The notes below the pieces were generated by a model. The model was not told where the DNA came from, did not search any database, and was given only the letters and a program-made list of their open reading frames with translations. Positions 7,827-14,987 of a stretch of DNA of 34,005 nt are shown here, piece after piece; the first letter of the stretch is position 1; every line of letters starts with the position of its first letter. This DNA comes from an uncultured Parasutterella sp. (GTDB lineage Bacteria; Pseudomonadota; Gammaproteobacteria; Burkholderiales; Burkholderiaceae_F). The translations under genes and the position numbers were made by a program. The stretch is from positions 1 through 34,005 of the forward strand of contig CAAFTZ010000033.1 of NCBI GenBank assembly GCA_900766055.1, read 5' to 3'.

Positions 7827-7985
7827 CGGTCGAAAAAGGGAATGCGTAAGGATTTCCAGACAGCCTGCTTCAGGAATGAAGCTTTGCGGCGAACGATTTT
7901 CCGGGAATTCAGCGGCAGCTGTTTTTATTGAAAAGGAACTGCCGATGAGATGGGAAGCACCCCCAAAGGCTTTGTTTTGCGTCAT
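7800..7985 (-). CDS. Possible small ORF (61 aa) or leader peptide upstream of dcuC
   Basis: An ATG at 7985 preceded by AAAGG with 7 bases of spacing opens a 61-residue frame (begins MTQNKAFGGASHLIGSSF) ending 80 bases before the dcuC start. The product has no signal peptide, no membrane helix and no family I recognise. Its stop codon sits between the two halves of a 10-base inverted repeat (see 7765-7826), so its translation could affect folding of the dcuC leader. No strong codon-bias evidence is visible for so short a frame; it may instead be chance. The opposite-strand frame over the same bases has no ribosome binding site and looks like a shadow. Confidence 0.35.
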   Translation of the reverse strand: MTQNKAFGGASHLIGSSFSIKTAAAEFPENRSPQSFIPEAGCLEILTHSLFRPTEVPIISK

Positions 7986-8091
7986 CACATTACCTTTTTC
8001 GTGAGATTGAGGAATGTGAGAAAGTTTCGCTTAGAGAAAGATTTCTAAAAACGACAAAAATATAAAGAAGATTTTGTAGAAAATTACAAAG

Positions 8092-9066
8092 TTAAAGCGT
8101 AATAGAGATTTTCCCGATAATGGGTTCGAGGGACTTTTCACATTCGGTATGCACCGCCTGCATGAATTCCACATATCGGCGAATGAACGTTTTGGTTTTT
8201 CTAAGTTTCATTGCTTCCGGCCTTGCGTAAACGTACAGTTCCGTTTGTTTCGGCTGCCATCCCGGAAGCACAGGAACGAGCTGGTGCTGCCTTAGTTCCT
8301 GATAACAGTTTAGAGCCGGTATGCCAGCATGGATTCCGGCCCCGAACAATGCGGCCTTCATTGCTGAATGAGCAGAATCATAAAAGCAGCTCTTTTTCCA
8401 CTGAAGAAAGATTTTTTCGTCGCCTTTTAAAACGTAACGGATAACCGGTCTCATATTTGAACGCAGAACCACGCCGATGTGGTTTTTGAGTTCTTCGGGA
8501 TGATTCGGGAAGCCGTACTTTTTGATGTAAAGCGGCGAAGCGCAGGGAATCATCGGAGCATGGCCGTAATGCAGCTGATAAATATTCGGATGAACGGCAT
8601 CCGGTCCATAACCGCAAACAACATCGAGTTTTCCGTGAGGACCGTCAAAATTGATCGGAAGGCTGCTCGAGCTTTCTGAAATTTGCAGATCGATATCCGG
8701 AAAATCTTTCTGAAAATCCAAAATGAAGGGAAGGGCGAAAGTGTCGAGCACCATAGGAGGAATAGCAACTCTTAAAACGCCTGAAAGAGCATCGGGATCT
8801 TGACGAAGTTCCGACAACATATTTTTATGAATCGCCGATAATTGGCGCGCGTACTGCAGAGCGATCTTGCCGGGCTCCGTCAGTGTTAAAGGGCGGGTAG
8901 TTCTGTCCAGCAGTTCAACTCCGCCGATAGAATTTTCAAGATTCTTAATCAGTCGGCTGATATAAGCAGCATCACAGTCACAAAGATCACAGGCGCCGCT
9001 GATGCTTCCGGCCTCTGCAACGGCGCAAAATATTTCCCAACTTTCTAAATCTTTGTGCTTCAGCAT
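8092..9066 (-). CDS. LysR-family transcriptional regulator, AbgR-like position, with a CxxCxC in the HTH
   Basis: A 324-residue LysR-type regulator: winged helix-turn-helix at about residues 8-66 (ending LLDRTTRPLTLTEPGKIAL), linker helix, then a two-lobed effector-binding domain from about 95 (GVLRVAIPPMVLDTFALPFI). Unusually, the recognition region carries C26-x2-C29-x-C31 (ACDLCDCDAAYISR), plus C14, where LysR proteins normally have Ala/Ser/Gln. It is divergent from the AbgA-like hydrolase with 290 bases between, the same layout as abgR/abgA in E. coli, so it probably controls that gene. No clear Shine-Dalgarno is seen before the ATG. The effector is unknown. Confidence 0.85.
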   Translation of the reverse strand: MLKHKDLESWEIFCAVAEAGSISGACDLCDCDAAYISRLIKNLENSIGGVELLDRTTRPLTLTEPGKIALQYARQLSAIHKNMLSELRQDPDALSGVLRVAIPPMVLDTFALPFILDFQKDFPDIDLQISESSSSLPINFDGPHGKLDVVCGYGPDAVHPNIYQLHYGHAPMIPCASPLYIKKYGFPNHPEELKNHIGVVLRSNMRPVIRYVLKGDEKIFLQWKKSCFYDSAHSAMKAALFGAGIHAGIPALNCYQELRQHQLVPVLPGWQPKQTELYVYARPEAMKLRKTKTFIRRYVEFMQAVHTECEKSLEPIIGKISITL

Positions 9067-9173
9067 GTCAAAAAATACAATTTATTTTTGTTTATTTTAT
9101 CTTTACGTACAAAAAGATTGAATTGAAACTAATACCTAAAGAAAACTCGGAAGCATCCGAAGGCTTAGCATTG

Positions 9174-9190
9174 ACGCTAGCGGTTAGCGT
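9174..9190. promoter_or_regulatory. Candidate LysR operator in the divergent intergenic region
   Basis: Perfect 6-base arms ACGCTA (9174-9179) and TAGCGT (9185-9190) around 5 bases, in the 290-base region between the LysR gene and the AbgA-like gene. A smaller dyad, TCGGA-AGCA-TCCGA, lies about 20 bases to its left. LysR sites are often short interrupted dyads in such regions; assignment is inference. I could not find a convincing -35/-10 pair for the hydrolase gene. Confidence 0.35.
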
Positions 9191-9356
9191 TTCAGTTTTT
9201 CTCGGAAAAGGTGCTTTTGACTAGGTAATACACAAAACATTAGCTTTCAAGAGCTGTAAAAAAGGATGAACCTAGATAGACAAACTGTTGAGAGCGTCAG
9301 AATGCAAGGCTAAGTTTTTGAAAGGCTGTTGAATTAGATTTCGTTTGAGGTAAAAA

Positions 9357-10643
9357 ATGGATAAAGAAAATTCTGCTTTGGTTGAGCAAATGCTTAACGA
9401 TCGTCGGCACATTCACCGCCGGCCGGAACTTGGCTGGACTGAATTCGAAACGACATCTTTTGTTGCGAATCGCCTCAAAAGTTTAGGTATCAACTATCAG
9501 TTAGGTATTGATTTCCTGGATATTCCATCTGTTCAAGGAAGAGATGAAAAATCAGTGGCGAAGGCGATTGGGCGAGCTTTAGAGCATGGCGTTTCTCAAG
9601 AATTTATTGAGAAAACAGGCGGCTATACAGGCGTTGTCGGAATCTTAGACACGAACAGACTCGGCCCTACGATTGCCATCAGAGCCGATTTAGATGCGGT
9701 GCCTGTTCAAGAAACATCTGCTGAAGAACATGAAGCGGTCAAAGGCAATTATGTTTCAGAGATTCCCGGCGTGATGCATGCCTGCGGCCATGACGCACAT
9801 ACGTCCATTTTGTTGGCGGCGGCAGAATGGGCCGTTCGAAACAAAGAGCACCTCTCAGGAAAATATAAATTCATTTTCCAGCCTGCTGAAGAAGGTGTTC
9901 GAGGCGGATTAGCGGTGGCGAACGGCGGAATTCTCGACGATGTGGATGAAATCTTATGTTTCCACGTGGGTTCCGAATGCAAGTTAGGCGAAGTCGGCAT
10001 CTGTGAAGGCGGCTACCTGGCTACAACCAAGCTTAACGTTAGTTTCGAAGGTGCTCCGGCCCATGCCGGATCAAATCCGGAGGCCGGGAAGAGCGCATTA
10101 TTGGCCGCCTGCAATGCGGCAACTTTAATTGCAGGAATTCCGAGACACAGCGGCGGATTAACCCGAGTGTGCGTCGGAAAACTGGAAGCAGGCGAAAGCC
10201 GAAACGTAATACCTGCTCATGCTCGGATGGAAATTGAAACCCGCGGCGCCACGAGTGAGTTAGATGCATTCATGGTTGACCATGTCAAACGCATCGTTCG
10301 AGGCACCGAGGCAGCTTTTGACGTCAAGGCAAAAATAGAAAAAGTCGGCTCAGCCGCTAATCTAGAGACAGATCCCGAAGTATTGGAAAGATTGGCCAAA
10401 ATCACAGAGCAAATTGAGTCAGTAGAAAAAACGAACTTTATCCGGTTTGTACCGGCCTCAGAGGACTGCACTTGGCTGATCAGACGCGTAAGAGAACACG
10501 GAGGAAAAGCCGGCTATTTCTTGTTCGGATGCAACCACCACGGTCACCACAAAGGAGACTTTTCCATCCAGGACGAAAAATCGATGCCGGTAGCGTTTGA
10601 GATCCTTACGAAATACTTGGCTGAAAGAAACTCTGTTTGCTAA
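9357..10643 (+). CDS. AbgA-like M20-family amidohydrolase (aminobenzoyl-glutamate hydrolase type)
   Basis: A 428-residue M20D metallo-amidohydrolase. Metal-site motifs are visible: IAIRADLDAVPVQ, HACGHDAHTS (about 140-149), QPAEEG with the catalytic Glu pair (about 175), and HHKGDF near the C-terminus. An N-terminal insert (about 56-85, between the 'LGI' strand and GGYTGVVGILDT) matches the insert of E. coli AbgA rather than plain M20 peptidases. ATTKLNVSFEGAPAHAGSNPE also reads like AbgA's ATTKFDAHFTGTAAHAGAKPE, as recalled. AbgA/AbgB split p-aminobenzoyl-glutamate; no abgB or abgT is present, so the substrate could be another N-acyl amino acid. Start ATG has GAGGT upstream. Divergent from a LysR gene. 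No signal peptide, so cytoplasmic. Confidence 0.8.
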   Translation: MDKENSALVEQMLNDRRHIHRRPELGWTEFETTSFVANRLKSLGINYQLGIDFLDIPSVQGRDEKSVAKAIGRALEHGVSQEFIEKTGGYTGVVGILDTNRLGPTIAIRADLDAVPVQETSAEEHEAVKGNYVSEIPGVMHACGHDAHTSILLAAAEWAVRNKEHLSGKYKFIFQPAEEGVRGGLAVANGGILDDVDEILCFHVGSECKLGEVGICEGGYLATTKLNVSFEGAPAHAGSNPEAGKSALLAACNAATLIAGIPRHSGGLTRVCVGKLEAGESRNVIPAHARMEIETRGATSELDAFMVDHVKRIVRGTEAAFDVKAKIEKVGSAANLETDPEVLERLAKITEQIESVEKTNFIRFVPASEDCTWLIRRVREHGGKAGYFLFGCNHHGHHKGDFSIQDEKSMPVAFEILTKYLAERNSVC

Positions 10644-10700
10644 TGTTCCTGACTGAAGACTGAATGCAGCAGCAGGCAGTAGTTTGCAGAAACTAAGCAT

Positions 10701-10727
10701 AAAAAAGACCTCCGAAATTCGGAGGTC
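10701..10727 (-). terminator. Terminator of the winged-helix regulator gene
   Basis: GACCTCCGA (10707-10715) and TCGGAGGTC (10719-10727) form a perfect 9-base stem with a 3-base loop. On the minus strand it runs directly into six T residues (the A run 10701-10706), 44 bases after the stop of the regulator gene. On the plus strand, where it follows the hydrolase gene, the T tail is poor. Confidence 0.85.
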
Positions 10728-10770
10728 AATTCATTCAAGCTTTGGAAAAAATCAGCTACTTCTAAGTCAA

Positions 10771-11289
10771 CTAACTTTGAAGAACGTTCTTGATCTGTTC
10801 GCTGGTTCTCATCAGATCGTAAGTCTGGCTGTCGTCAAAGGCGGCAAAGACGGTGCCGATGCGGTCGGTGATGACGTACATGTCGTCAGGAGTCTTTTCA
10901 ATCCAGCCCAGGTCAACGAGCTTGGCGAGCTTACGGCGAACGGTTTCACGCGGGATGCCGGTAACGTCTGAAATTGAAAGGGCGTTGCAGGGCAGGTACT
11001 GTCTCTGGCCATTGAACGAAACGGGCTGATAGCCGCGGCGTTCGTCATAGAAGCGTTCGGTATTGCGGGAAGCGATTTCACCGAGAACCAGACAGAGCGT
11101 CAGATCTCCATCATAAGCCTGATACATCGCGCGAAGGCGGCTGGTCATAAAGCGAAGAAGAAGGACGGATAAAACGTCTCGGTGAGAAGCATAGGTTTCA
11201 GGAGAGACACCGGCAGGAATTCTGAGTCCGGACGGCAATTCGGTCGGGAAGGCTGCTCTGTCTTTCGGTGTGCGGCGAGTTCTTAACAT
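10771..11289 (-). CDS. Winged helix-turn-helix transcriptional regulator, family unassigned
   Basis: A 172-residue protein. Residues about 35-95 are helical (SHRDVLSVLLLRFMTSRLRAM and following) and residues about 104-145 form a winged HTH: LSISDVTGIPRETVRRKLAKL then VDLGWIEKTPDDMYVITDRIG. The HTH looks like those of Crp/MarR-type regulators, but there is no cyclic-nucleotide domain and I cannot place it in a named family. The ATG has GGGAGA 7 bases ahead. It has its own promoter (11361-11389) with a 14-base perfect palindrome between -35 and -10, suggesting autorepression, and its own terminator. No neighbour gives away its regulon. Confidence 0.75.
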   Translation of the reverse strand: MLRTRRTPKDRAAFPTELPSGLRIPAGVSPETYASHRDVLSVLLLRFMTSRLRAMYQAYDGDLTLCLVLGEIASRNTERFYDERRGYQPVSFNGQRQYLPCNALSISDVTGIPRETVRRKLAKLVDLGWIEKTPDDMYVITDRIGTVFAAFDDSQTYDLMRTSEQIKNVLQS

Positions 11290-11360
11290 TTTCTATCTCC
11301 CATGTAACTGTTCTAATCTTGCTGTTGAAAATTGACTGTGTTTTCGTTTTCGATGTGTTC

Positions 11361-11389
11361 ATCATATCGGGAATTCCCGAGGTGGGCAA
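11361..11389 (-). promoter_or_regulatory. Promoter of the winged-helix regulator with a palindromic operator in the spacer
   Basis: On the minus strand, TTGCCC (11389-11384) and TATGAT (11366-11361) are 17 bases apart. Fourteen of the spacer bases (11367-11380) form the perfect palindrome TCGGGAATTCCCGA. A regulator bound there would block RNA polymerase directly. The start codon lies about 70 bases downstream. Promoter and palindrome are seen; that the encoded regulator binds it is inference. Confidence 0.65.
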
Positions 11390-11426
11390 GTAGAAACCCA
11401 TATCAATGCATACCATAAAAACGGTA

Positions 11427-11448
11427 TAATTGTTTAAAAAAACAATTA
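11427..11448. repeat. Perfect 9-base inverted repeat in the AT-rich gap
   Basis: TAATTGTTT (11427-11435) and AAACAATTA (11440-11448) are exact reverse complements around AAAA. A perfect TATAAT (11425-11430, plus strand) overlaps its left end, but no matching -35 is visible. A second inverted repeat, CTAGTAA (11453-11459) with TTACTAG (11476-11482), follows directly. These may be further operator sites upstream of the regulator gene. Confidence 0.5.
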
Positions 11449-11971
11449 AGTCCTAGTAAAAATATATAGGGATTATTACTAGAAAGCCCGTCGTTATTGA
11501 CCTTACGAATTTTTAGAAAAACTTAATTTGTGTGGAAAATAATTCAAACTAAAATGTAATAATTTGTAATAATAAATGTAATTTCCTTTGTGGGCTAACG
11601 GAAAGAAAGCATTTGTCAGTTTTAAAACCAATTTGGTAAGCCAACAGTTTCAATGGTTATAGAAGATTTTAATTTGTATAACAAATATTTGTTCGCGCAA
11701 CAACTGCATTTGGATAATTTTGTCGATGAACGACTATTTTGGTAATCAAAGTCTTGACACTTAATGTGCTTACTTTTTCTTAATGCGATCTTGTATCACT
11801 TATTGCTTGCTTCATTTCTTTTCTTTATACCTAATATATGGTATTTAAGGCTAATTGTTCGTACAAGAATCGCATGTTAAGGCGATGATTTCTCTTAATT
11901 TCCTCAGTGTAAGAAAAGACCCATATGTGTAGACAATCATTATGCGGATGAGAGTACGAAAAAGTTTCTCG

Positions 11972-11996
11972 AAAAAAATAGCCGGCTTCCGCCGGT
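11972..11996 (-). terminator. Probable terminator of the M48-rsgA operon
   Basis: On the minus strand CCGGC-GGAA-GCCGG (11995-11982) is a short GC-rich hairpin followed by a run of seven T residues (11978-11972), 24 bases beyond the rsgA stop. The stem is only 5 base pairs, so strength is uncertain. Confidence 0.6.
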
Positions 11997-12019
11997 GAAA
12001 GGTCATGGAGATGATTTTT

Positions 12020-12928
12020 TCAAAAAGTGTTCTTCTCTGCGGCGATGGCTTTTTCGGCTAGTTCTTTGTAAAAAGCATAGCGTTCAGGATCAATTTCGCC
12101 TTTATCTACCGCGGTCTTAACCGCACAGCCGGGTTCATTTAAGTGGCGGCAATTCGTGAATCTGCAGTATTCCACCCGATCTCTGATCTCGGGCATACCC
12201 CGCATAATGTCATTAAGCGTTAAGTGAGAAAGACCGAACTCCTGGAACCCAGGGGAGTCAACAATAGCACCGCCATCATAGTTGAACCACCGCGCTGCCG
12301 TGGTAGTTTGCTTTCCGAGGTTCAAAGCGACTGAGTATTCCTGAGTCCTTTGGCCTGCGTCTTTGACTAAGAGATTCAAAATGGTCGATTTTCCCATTCC
12401 GGATTGCCCGATTAAAAGCGTCACTTTGCCTCTAAAAAGCGGTTCGAGTGTCTTAACCGTGCCCTCAGGGTCCTTGGTAGCGGAAACCTCCACAACCTCG
12501 GCCCCGAGCTCTTTGAGCTGTTCAATGAAGGGGCGGACAAGGGCTTCGTCAGCTGTAAAGTCGGTCTTATTCCGTATCATAAGGATATGGATATCAGCTG
12601 TTTCAGCCGCCAGCATTGCTTTCCAGATGAAATGGGGGTTGTAGGATGGTCGTGTCGCAAAGACGACTGCAACCTGATCAATGTTGGAAGCTAGAGGTTT
12701 GGTCCTTAGTTCGTCGCTGCGGTAGAGCAGGGAGCGGCGCGGTTCGATTTTTTGGATCGAGACTTGCTCGGCTGAGGTCTGCAGACAGTCGACGATGTCG
12801 CCGACAGCTAAGTCAACCTTCTTACCTTTACGGGTTGCCTCGAGCACCGTACCGTTTTCCTTTTCGACAAAGCTGTGTTTGCCGTGGGAAGAAATCACAC
12901 GCGCTTTAAACCAAACCTGCTCTTTCAT
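12020..12928 (-). CDS. rsgA: Ribosome small-subunit-dependent GTPase RsgA
   Basis: A 302-residue circularly permuted GTPase that acts late in 30S maturation. The permuted order of GTPase motifs is visible: G4 NKTD (120-123), then G1/P-loop GQSGMGKST (174-182), then G3 DSPGF (224-228). An OB-fold N-terminal domain precedes them (about 1-70), and the C-terminal zinc site is C255, C260, H262, C268. The P-loop reads GMGKST where many family members have GVGKSS, a mild variation. The start lies 6 bases after the stop of the M48 peptidase gene, so the two are an operon ending at the hairpin 11972-11996. Confidence 0.95.
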   Translation of the reverse strand: MKEQVWFKARVISSHGKHSFVEKENGTVLEATRKGKKVDLAVGDIVDCLQTSAEQVSIQKIEPRRSLLYRSDELRTKPLASNIDQVAVVFATRPSYNPHFIWKAMLAAETADIHILMIRNKTDFTADEALVRPFIEQLKELGAEVVEVSATKDPEGTVKTLEPLFRGKVTLLIGQSGMGKSTILNLLVKDAGQRTQEYSVALNLGKQTTTAARWFNYDGGAIVDSPGFQEFGLSHLTLNDIMRGMPEIRDRVEYCRFTNCRHLNEPGCAVKTAVDKGEIDPERYAFYKELAEKAIAAEKNTF

Positions 12929-12934
12929 AGCCCC

Positions 12935-14200
12935 TCACTTACTCATTTCTTTCTGAATCGTTGCAATTCGGATCGCTGCATCCGGATGGGAAGAATAGAA
13001 GGCCGAGTACAGCGGGTCAGGTGTCAGCGTAGCGGCATTGTCGGAGAAAAGCTTGACCAATGCACTAATGAGGGCACTTCCGCTGCTGTACCGGACGGCA
13101 AACGCGTCGGCTTCAAATTCATGTTTGCGTGAAAACAGGCTCGTCAGAGGAGCAAGCGGGAACAAGAAAACCGGAACCGCCACAGAGAAGAGGATCAGGG
13201 CGACTCCGTGGCTTGCTCCGTGCGAAAGGTTGACCCCTAAGCCTTCATAGAACCATGAGCATTCCGCAAGGACGGAGAGTATCCAAAAGAAAAGCAGTGA
13301 GAAGATAAAGCTGAAAGCCATCATCTTATAGATATGGTGCAGCTTGTAATGTCCCAGTTCGTGAGCCAAGACTGCTTCGGTTTCTTCCGGCGTCATTTTG
13401 GTGAGGAGTGTGTCGAACAATACAATGCGCTTATTTTTCCCAAAACCGGTCATGTAGGCGTTCCCCTTGGCGCTTCGTTTAGAGGCATCCATAACAGACA
13501 GGCCCTTAGAGGCAAACCCGATTCGGCTAAGCAGTCCCTCCAATCGGCTCTTGAGTTCGCCTTCGGGCAGAGGAGTAAATTTATTAAAGAGCGGAGCGAT
13601 AAAAGTCGGATATATCCATTGGACCGCCAGAATGAAGAAGATGTAGGCGAGCCAAGCCCAGAACCACCAGAAAGCTCCTGCTGCATTCCAAATCCAAAGA
13701 ACAGCCGAGAGAATGGGAATACCCAGAATCAAACTTAATATCCCTGAAAGAAGAAGGTCTTTGACGAAGCGCGCCGGGGTCGTAGTGTTAAAGCCGTATT
13801 TTGCTTCAATCCTAAATGTCGAATACCAGGAGAAGGGCAGGTCGATCAGAGAAGAAAGGAGTGCGTAGCCCAAAATAATAACGATCTGGGCCAAAATATC
13901 TGCACCGAACCAACCGTAGACTTCTCCGTAGATCCATTGAATCAGTCCGCCGAAGGTAGCGATTAAAACAAAGCCTAAGTCGGTGATGCGGGTGAGCTGA
14001 CCGAACTTAATTCGCTCAACCGAGTAATCAGCGGCTTTTTGATGGGCCTCCAAAGAGATTTTGCCGGCGAAGGCGAGAGGGACCGCTCCGCGATTCCTCA
14101 GGATCGATTGGACCTGACGGCGGTCAAGATAGTATTTGAGGACAAAATTCCCAAATAAAAACAGGATAAAAACGATTTCAAAAGCGGCAGCCGAATTCAT
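12935..14200 (-). CDS. M48 family membrane metallopeptidase (Ste24/CAAX prenyl protease type)
   Basis: A 421-residue integral membrane zinc protease. The ATG at 14200 (MNSAAAFEIVFILFLFGNFV) is chosen: the open frame continues further upstream, but a good promoter (14232-14259) lies inside that extension. Several N-terminal membrane helices are followed by the zinc site H280-E-L-G-H284 (in VLAHELGHYKLHHIYK), then two more helices and the third ligand region RKHEFEADAFAV. SSHPDAAIRIATI at the C-terminus is typical of M48. Bacterial members take part in membrane protein quality control; bacteria lack CAAX prenylation, so the eukaryotic activity does not carry over. In related betaproteobacteria this gene is often found between orn and rsgA, as here. 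Confidence 0.9.
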   Translation of the reverse strand: MNSAAAFEIVFILFLFGNFVLKYYLDRRQVQSILRNRGAVPLAFAGKISLEAHQKAADYSVERIKFGQLTRITDLGFVLIATFGGLIQWIYGEVYGWFGADILAQIVIILGYALLSSLIDLPFSWYSTFRIEAKYGFNTTTPARFVKDLLLSGILSLILGIPILSAVLWIWNAAGAFWWFWAWLAYIFFILAVQWIYPTFIAPLFNKFTPLPEGELKSRLEGLLSRIGFASKGLSVMDASKRSAKGNAYMTGFGKNKRIVLFDTLLTKMTPEETEAVLAHELGHYKLHHIYKMMAFSFIFSLLFFWILSVLAECSWFYEGLGVNLSHGASHGVALILFSVAVPVFLFPLAPLTSLFSRKHEFEADAFAVRYSSGSALISALVKLFSDNAATLTPDPLYSAFYSSHPDAAIRIATIQKEMSK

Positions 14201-14231
14201 TCTTGGTATAAAGAAAGGAAGAGATTCAGGA

Positions 14232-14259
14232 ATTATAGAGAAGTCACTTCGCCGCCCAA
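14232..14259 (-). promoter_or_regulatory. Promoter of the M48-rsgA operon
   Basis: On the minus strand TTGGGC (14259-14254) and a perfect TATAAT (14237-14232) are 16 bases apart. The predicted start of transcription is about 25 bases before the ATG at 14200, which supports that start codon over upstream ones. Confidence 0.65.
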
Positions 14260-14350
14260 AGTATGCACATAAATAAGGGATACAGCGTCTGAACAATTCT
14301 CGCCCATATATACTGAATTTAAGAAATTGAGTGACCCTGAGGAGCAGAAA

Positions 14351-14878
14351 ATGCTTACCTTTCAACATCTGAAGCGATATACGGCGATCTTCTGTTTTGC
14401 CGGAGTGGTTTCAATGCCGTCACTGGCCGGCGTGCATGTTGATGTCAACATCGGTGTGGGTTCCCCCGGATATTATGGGGTGCTTCCGATCCAAGGCGTT
14501 ACTCCCTCCCTCTGGAATGCTAACCCGATCGTCGCAATCGGAGCTGCGCTCGCAGGCGCTCCGATTTACCTGACGGTTCCTGATAAGCATCGTCGCCATT
14601 GGAAACGTTACTGCGCTGAGTACGGAGCGTGCGGTGTTCCGGTGTATTTCGTCAGACGCGGCTGGTACAACAACTACTATGGACACGCAGCTCCCCCGCC
14701 TCCTCCTCCCGGCCCCGGGTTCATGCCTCCTCCCCCGCGCCATGCCGCCCCGCCCCCTCCGCCGAGAGAATATGGCGGACCAAGACACTTTAAAGATCAT
14801 GGCTGGAAACATCGGCCGCCCGGTCACGATTGGGACGGTCACGGACATGGCCATAAGAAAAAGCATCACAAGGATTAA
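14351..14878 (+). CDS. Exported proline-rich protein with His/Lys-rich C-terminus
   Basis: A 175-residue protein. The ATG at 14351 follows GAGGAG by 7 bases; an in-frame GTG at 14327 is rejected. Residues 1-27 form a signal peptide (MLTFQHLKRYTAIFCFAGVV, then SMPSLA), predicted to be cut before GVHVDVNIGVG. The middle has a YLTVPDKHRRHWKRYCAEYG segment with two Cys (C-A-E-Y-G-A-C). Then come polyproline stretches (APPPPPPGPG, PPPPRHAAPPPPPRE) and a tail rich in His, Gly and Lys (HDWDGHGHGHKKKHHKD). Similar low-complexity periplasmic proteins occur in betaproteobacteria without known function. The His-rich tail could bind metal ions, but this is a guess. It lies between the divergent M48 gene and orn. 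Confidence 0.75.
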   Translation: MLTFQHLKRYTAIFCFAGVVSMPSLAGVHVDVNIGVGSPGYYGVLPIQGVTPSLWNANPIVAIGAALAGAPIYLTVPDKHRRHWKRYCAEYGACGVPVYFVRRGWYNNYYGHAAPPPPPPGPGFMPPPPRHAAPPPPPREYGGPRHFKDHGWKHRPPGHDWDGHGHGHKKKHHKD

Positions 14879-14906
14879 TTTTTGTCGATTTTCGGCATTT
14901 ATCTAG

Positions 14907-14944
14907 AGATCCGACCGGAGCATCGGTTCGGATCTTCTTTGTTT
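14907..14944 (+). terminator. Terminator after the proline-rich protein gene
   Basis: AGATCCGA (14907-14914) pairs exactly with TCGGATCT (14928-14935), extended inside by CCG/CGG, followed by a T-rich tail. It lies between this gene and orn. Confidence 0.7.
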
Positions 14945-14987
14945 GTTCTAAAATGCCGAGAAAGATTCAGAATGGGTTGAGAGCAAC

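Larger units (their letters stand above)
7720..8091. other. Gap between dcuC and the LysR gene
   Basis: A 372-base interval holding the small minus-strand ORF 7800-7985 and the hairpin pair 7765-7826. The part next to the LysR stop (about 8000-8091) is AT-rich and shows no clear hairpin terminator. No other gene is supported. Confidence 0.6.
11290..12019. other. 730-base gene-free, AT-rich stretch
   Basis: The first 200 bases hold the regulator promoter, its palindrome and two more inverted repeats. From about 11490 to 11970 I see no frame with a ribosome binding site, no tRNA and no repeat array, only AT-rich sequence with a TTGACA at 11754-11759 lacking a good -10 partner. The right end holds the rsgA terminator. 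A small RNA cannot be excluded. Confidence 0.6.

Noticed and set aside
7738..8004. 88-codon plus-strand frame upstream of dcuC
   Set aside because: No ribosome binding site, and it is antisense to the small minus-strand ORF that has one; the repeats of the leader make its product low in plausibility.
11754..11759. Perfect TTGACA in the gene-free stretch as a promoter
   Set aside because: No acceptable -10 hexamer at 16-18 bases and no gene or hairpin downstream on that strand to be served.
12363..12909. Plus-strand open frames opposite rsgA
   Set aside because: They are antisense shadows of a gene with complete GTPase motifs; no ribosome binding sites.
14201..14368. 56-residue N-terminal extension of the M48 peptidase
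   Set aside because: It contains a good promoter (14232-14259) and an un-membrane-like sequence; family proteins start near MNSAAAFEIVF.
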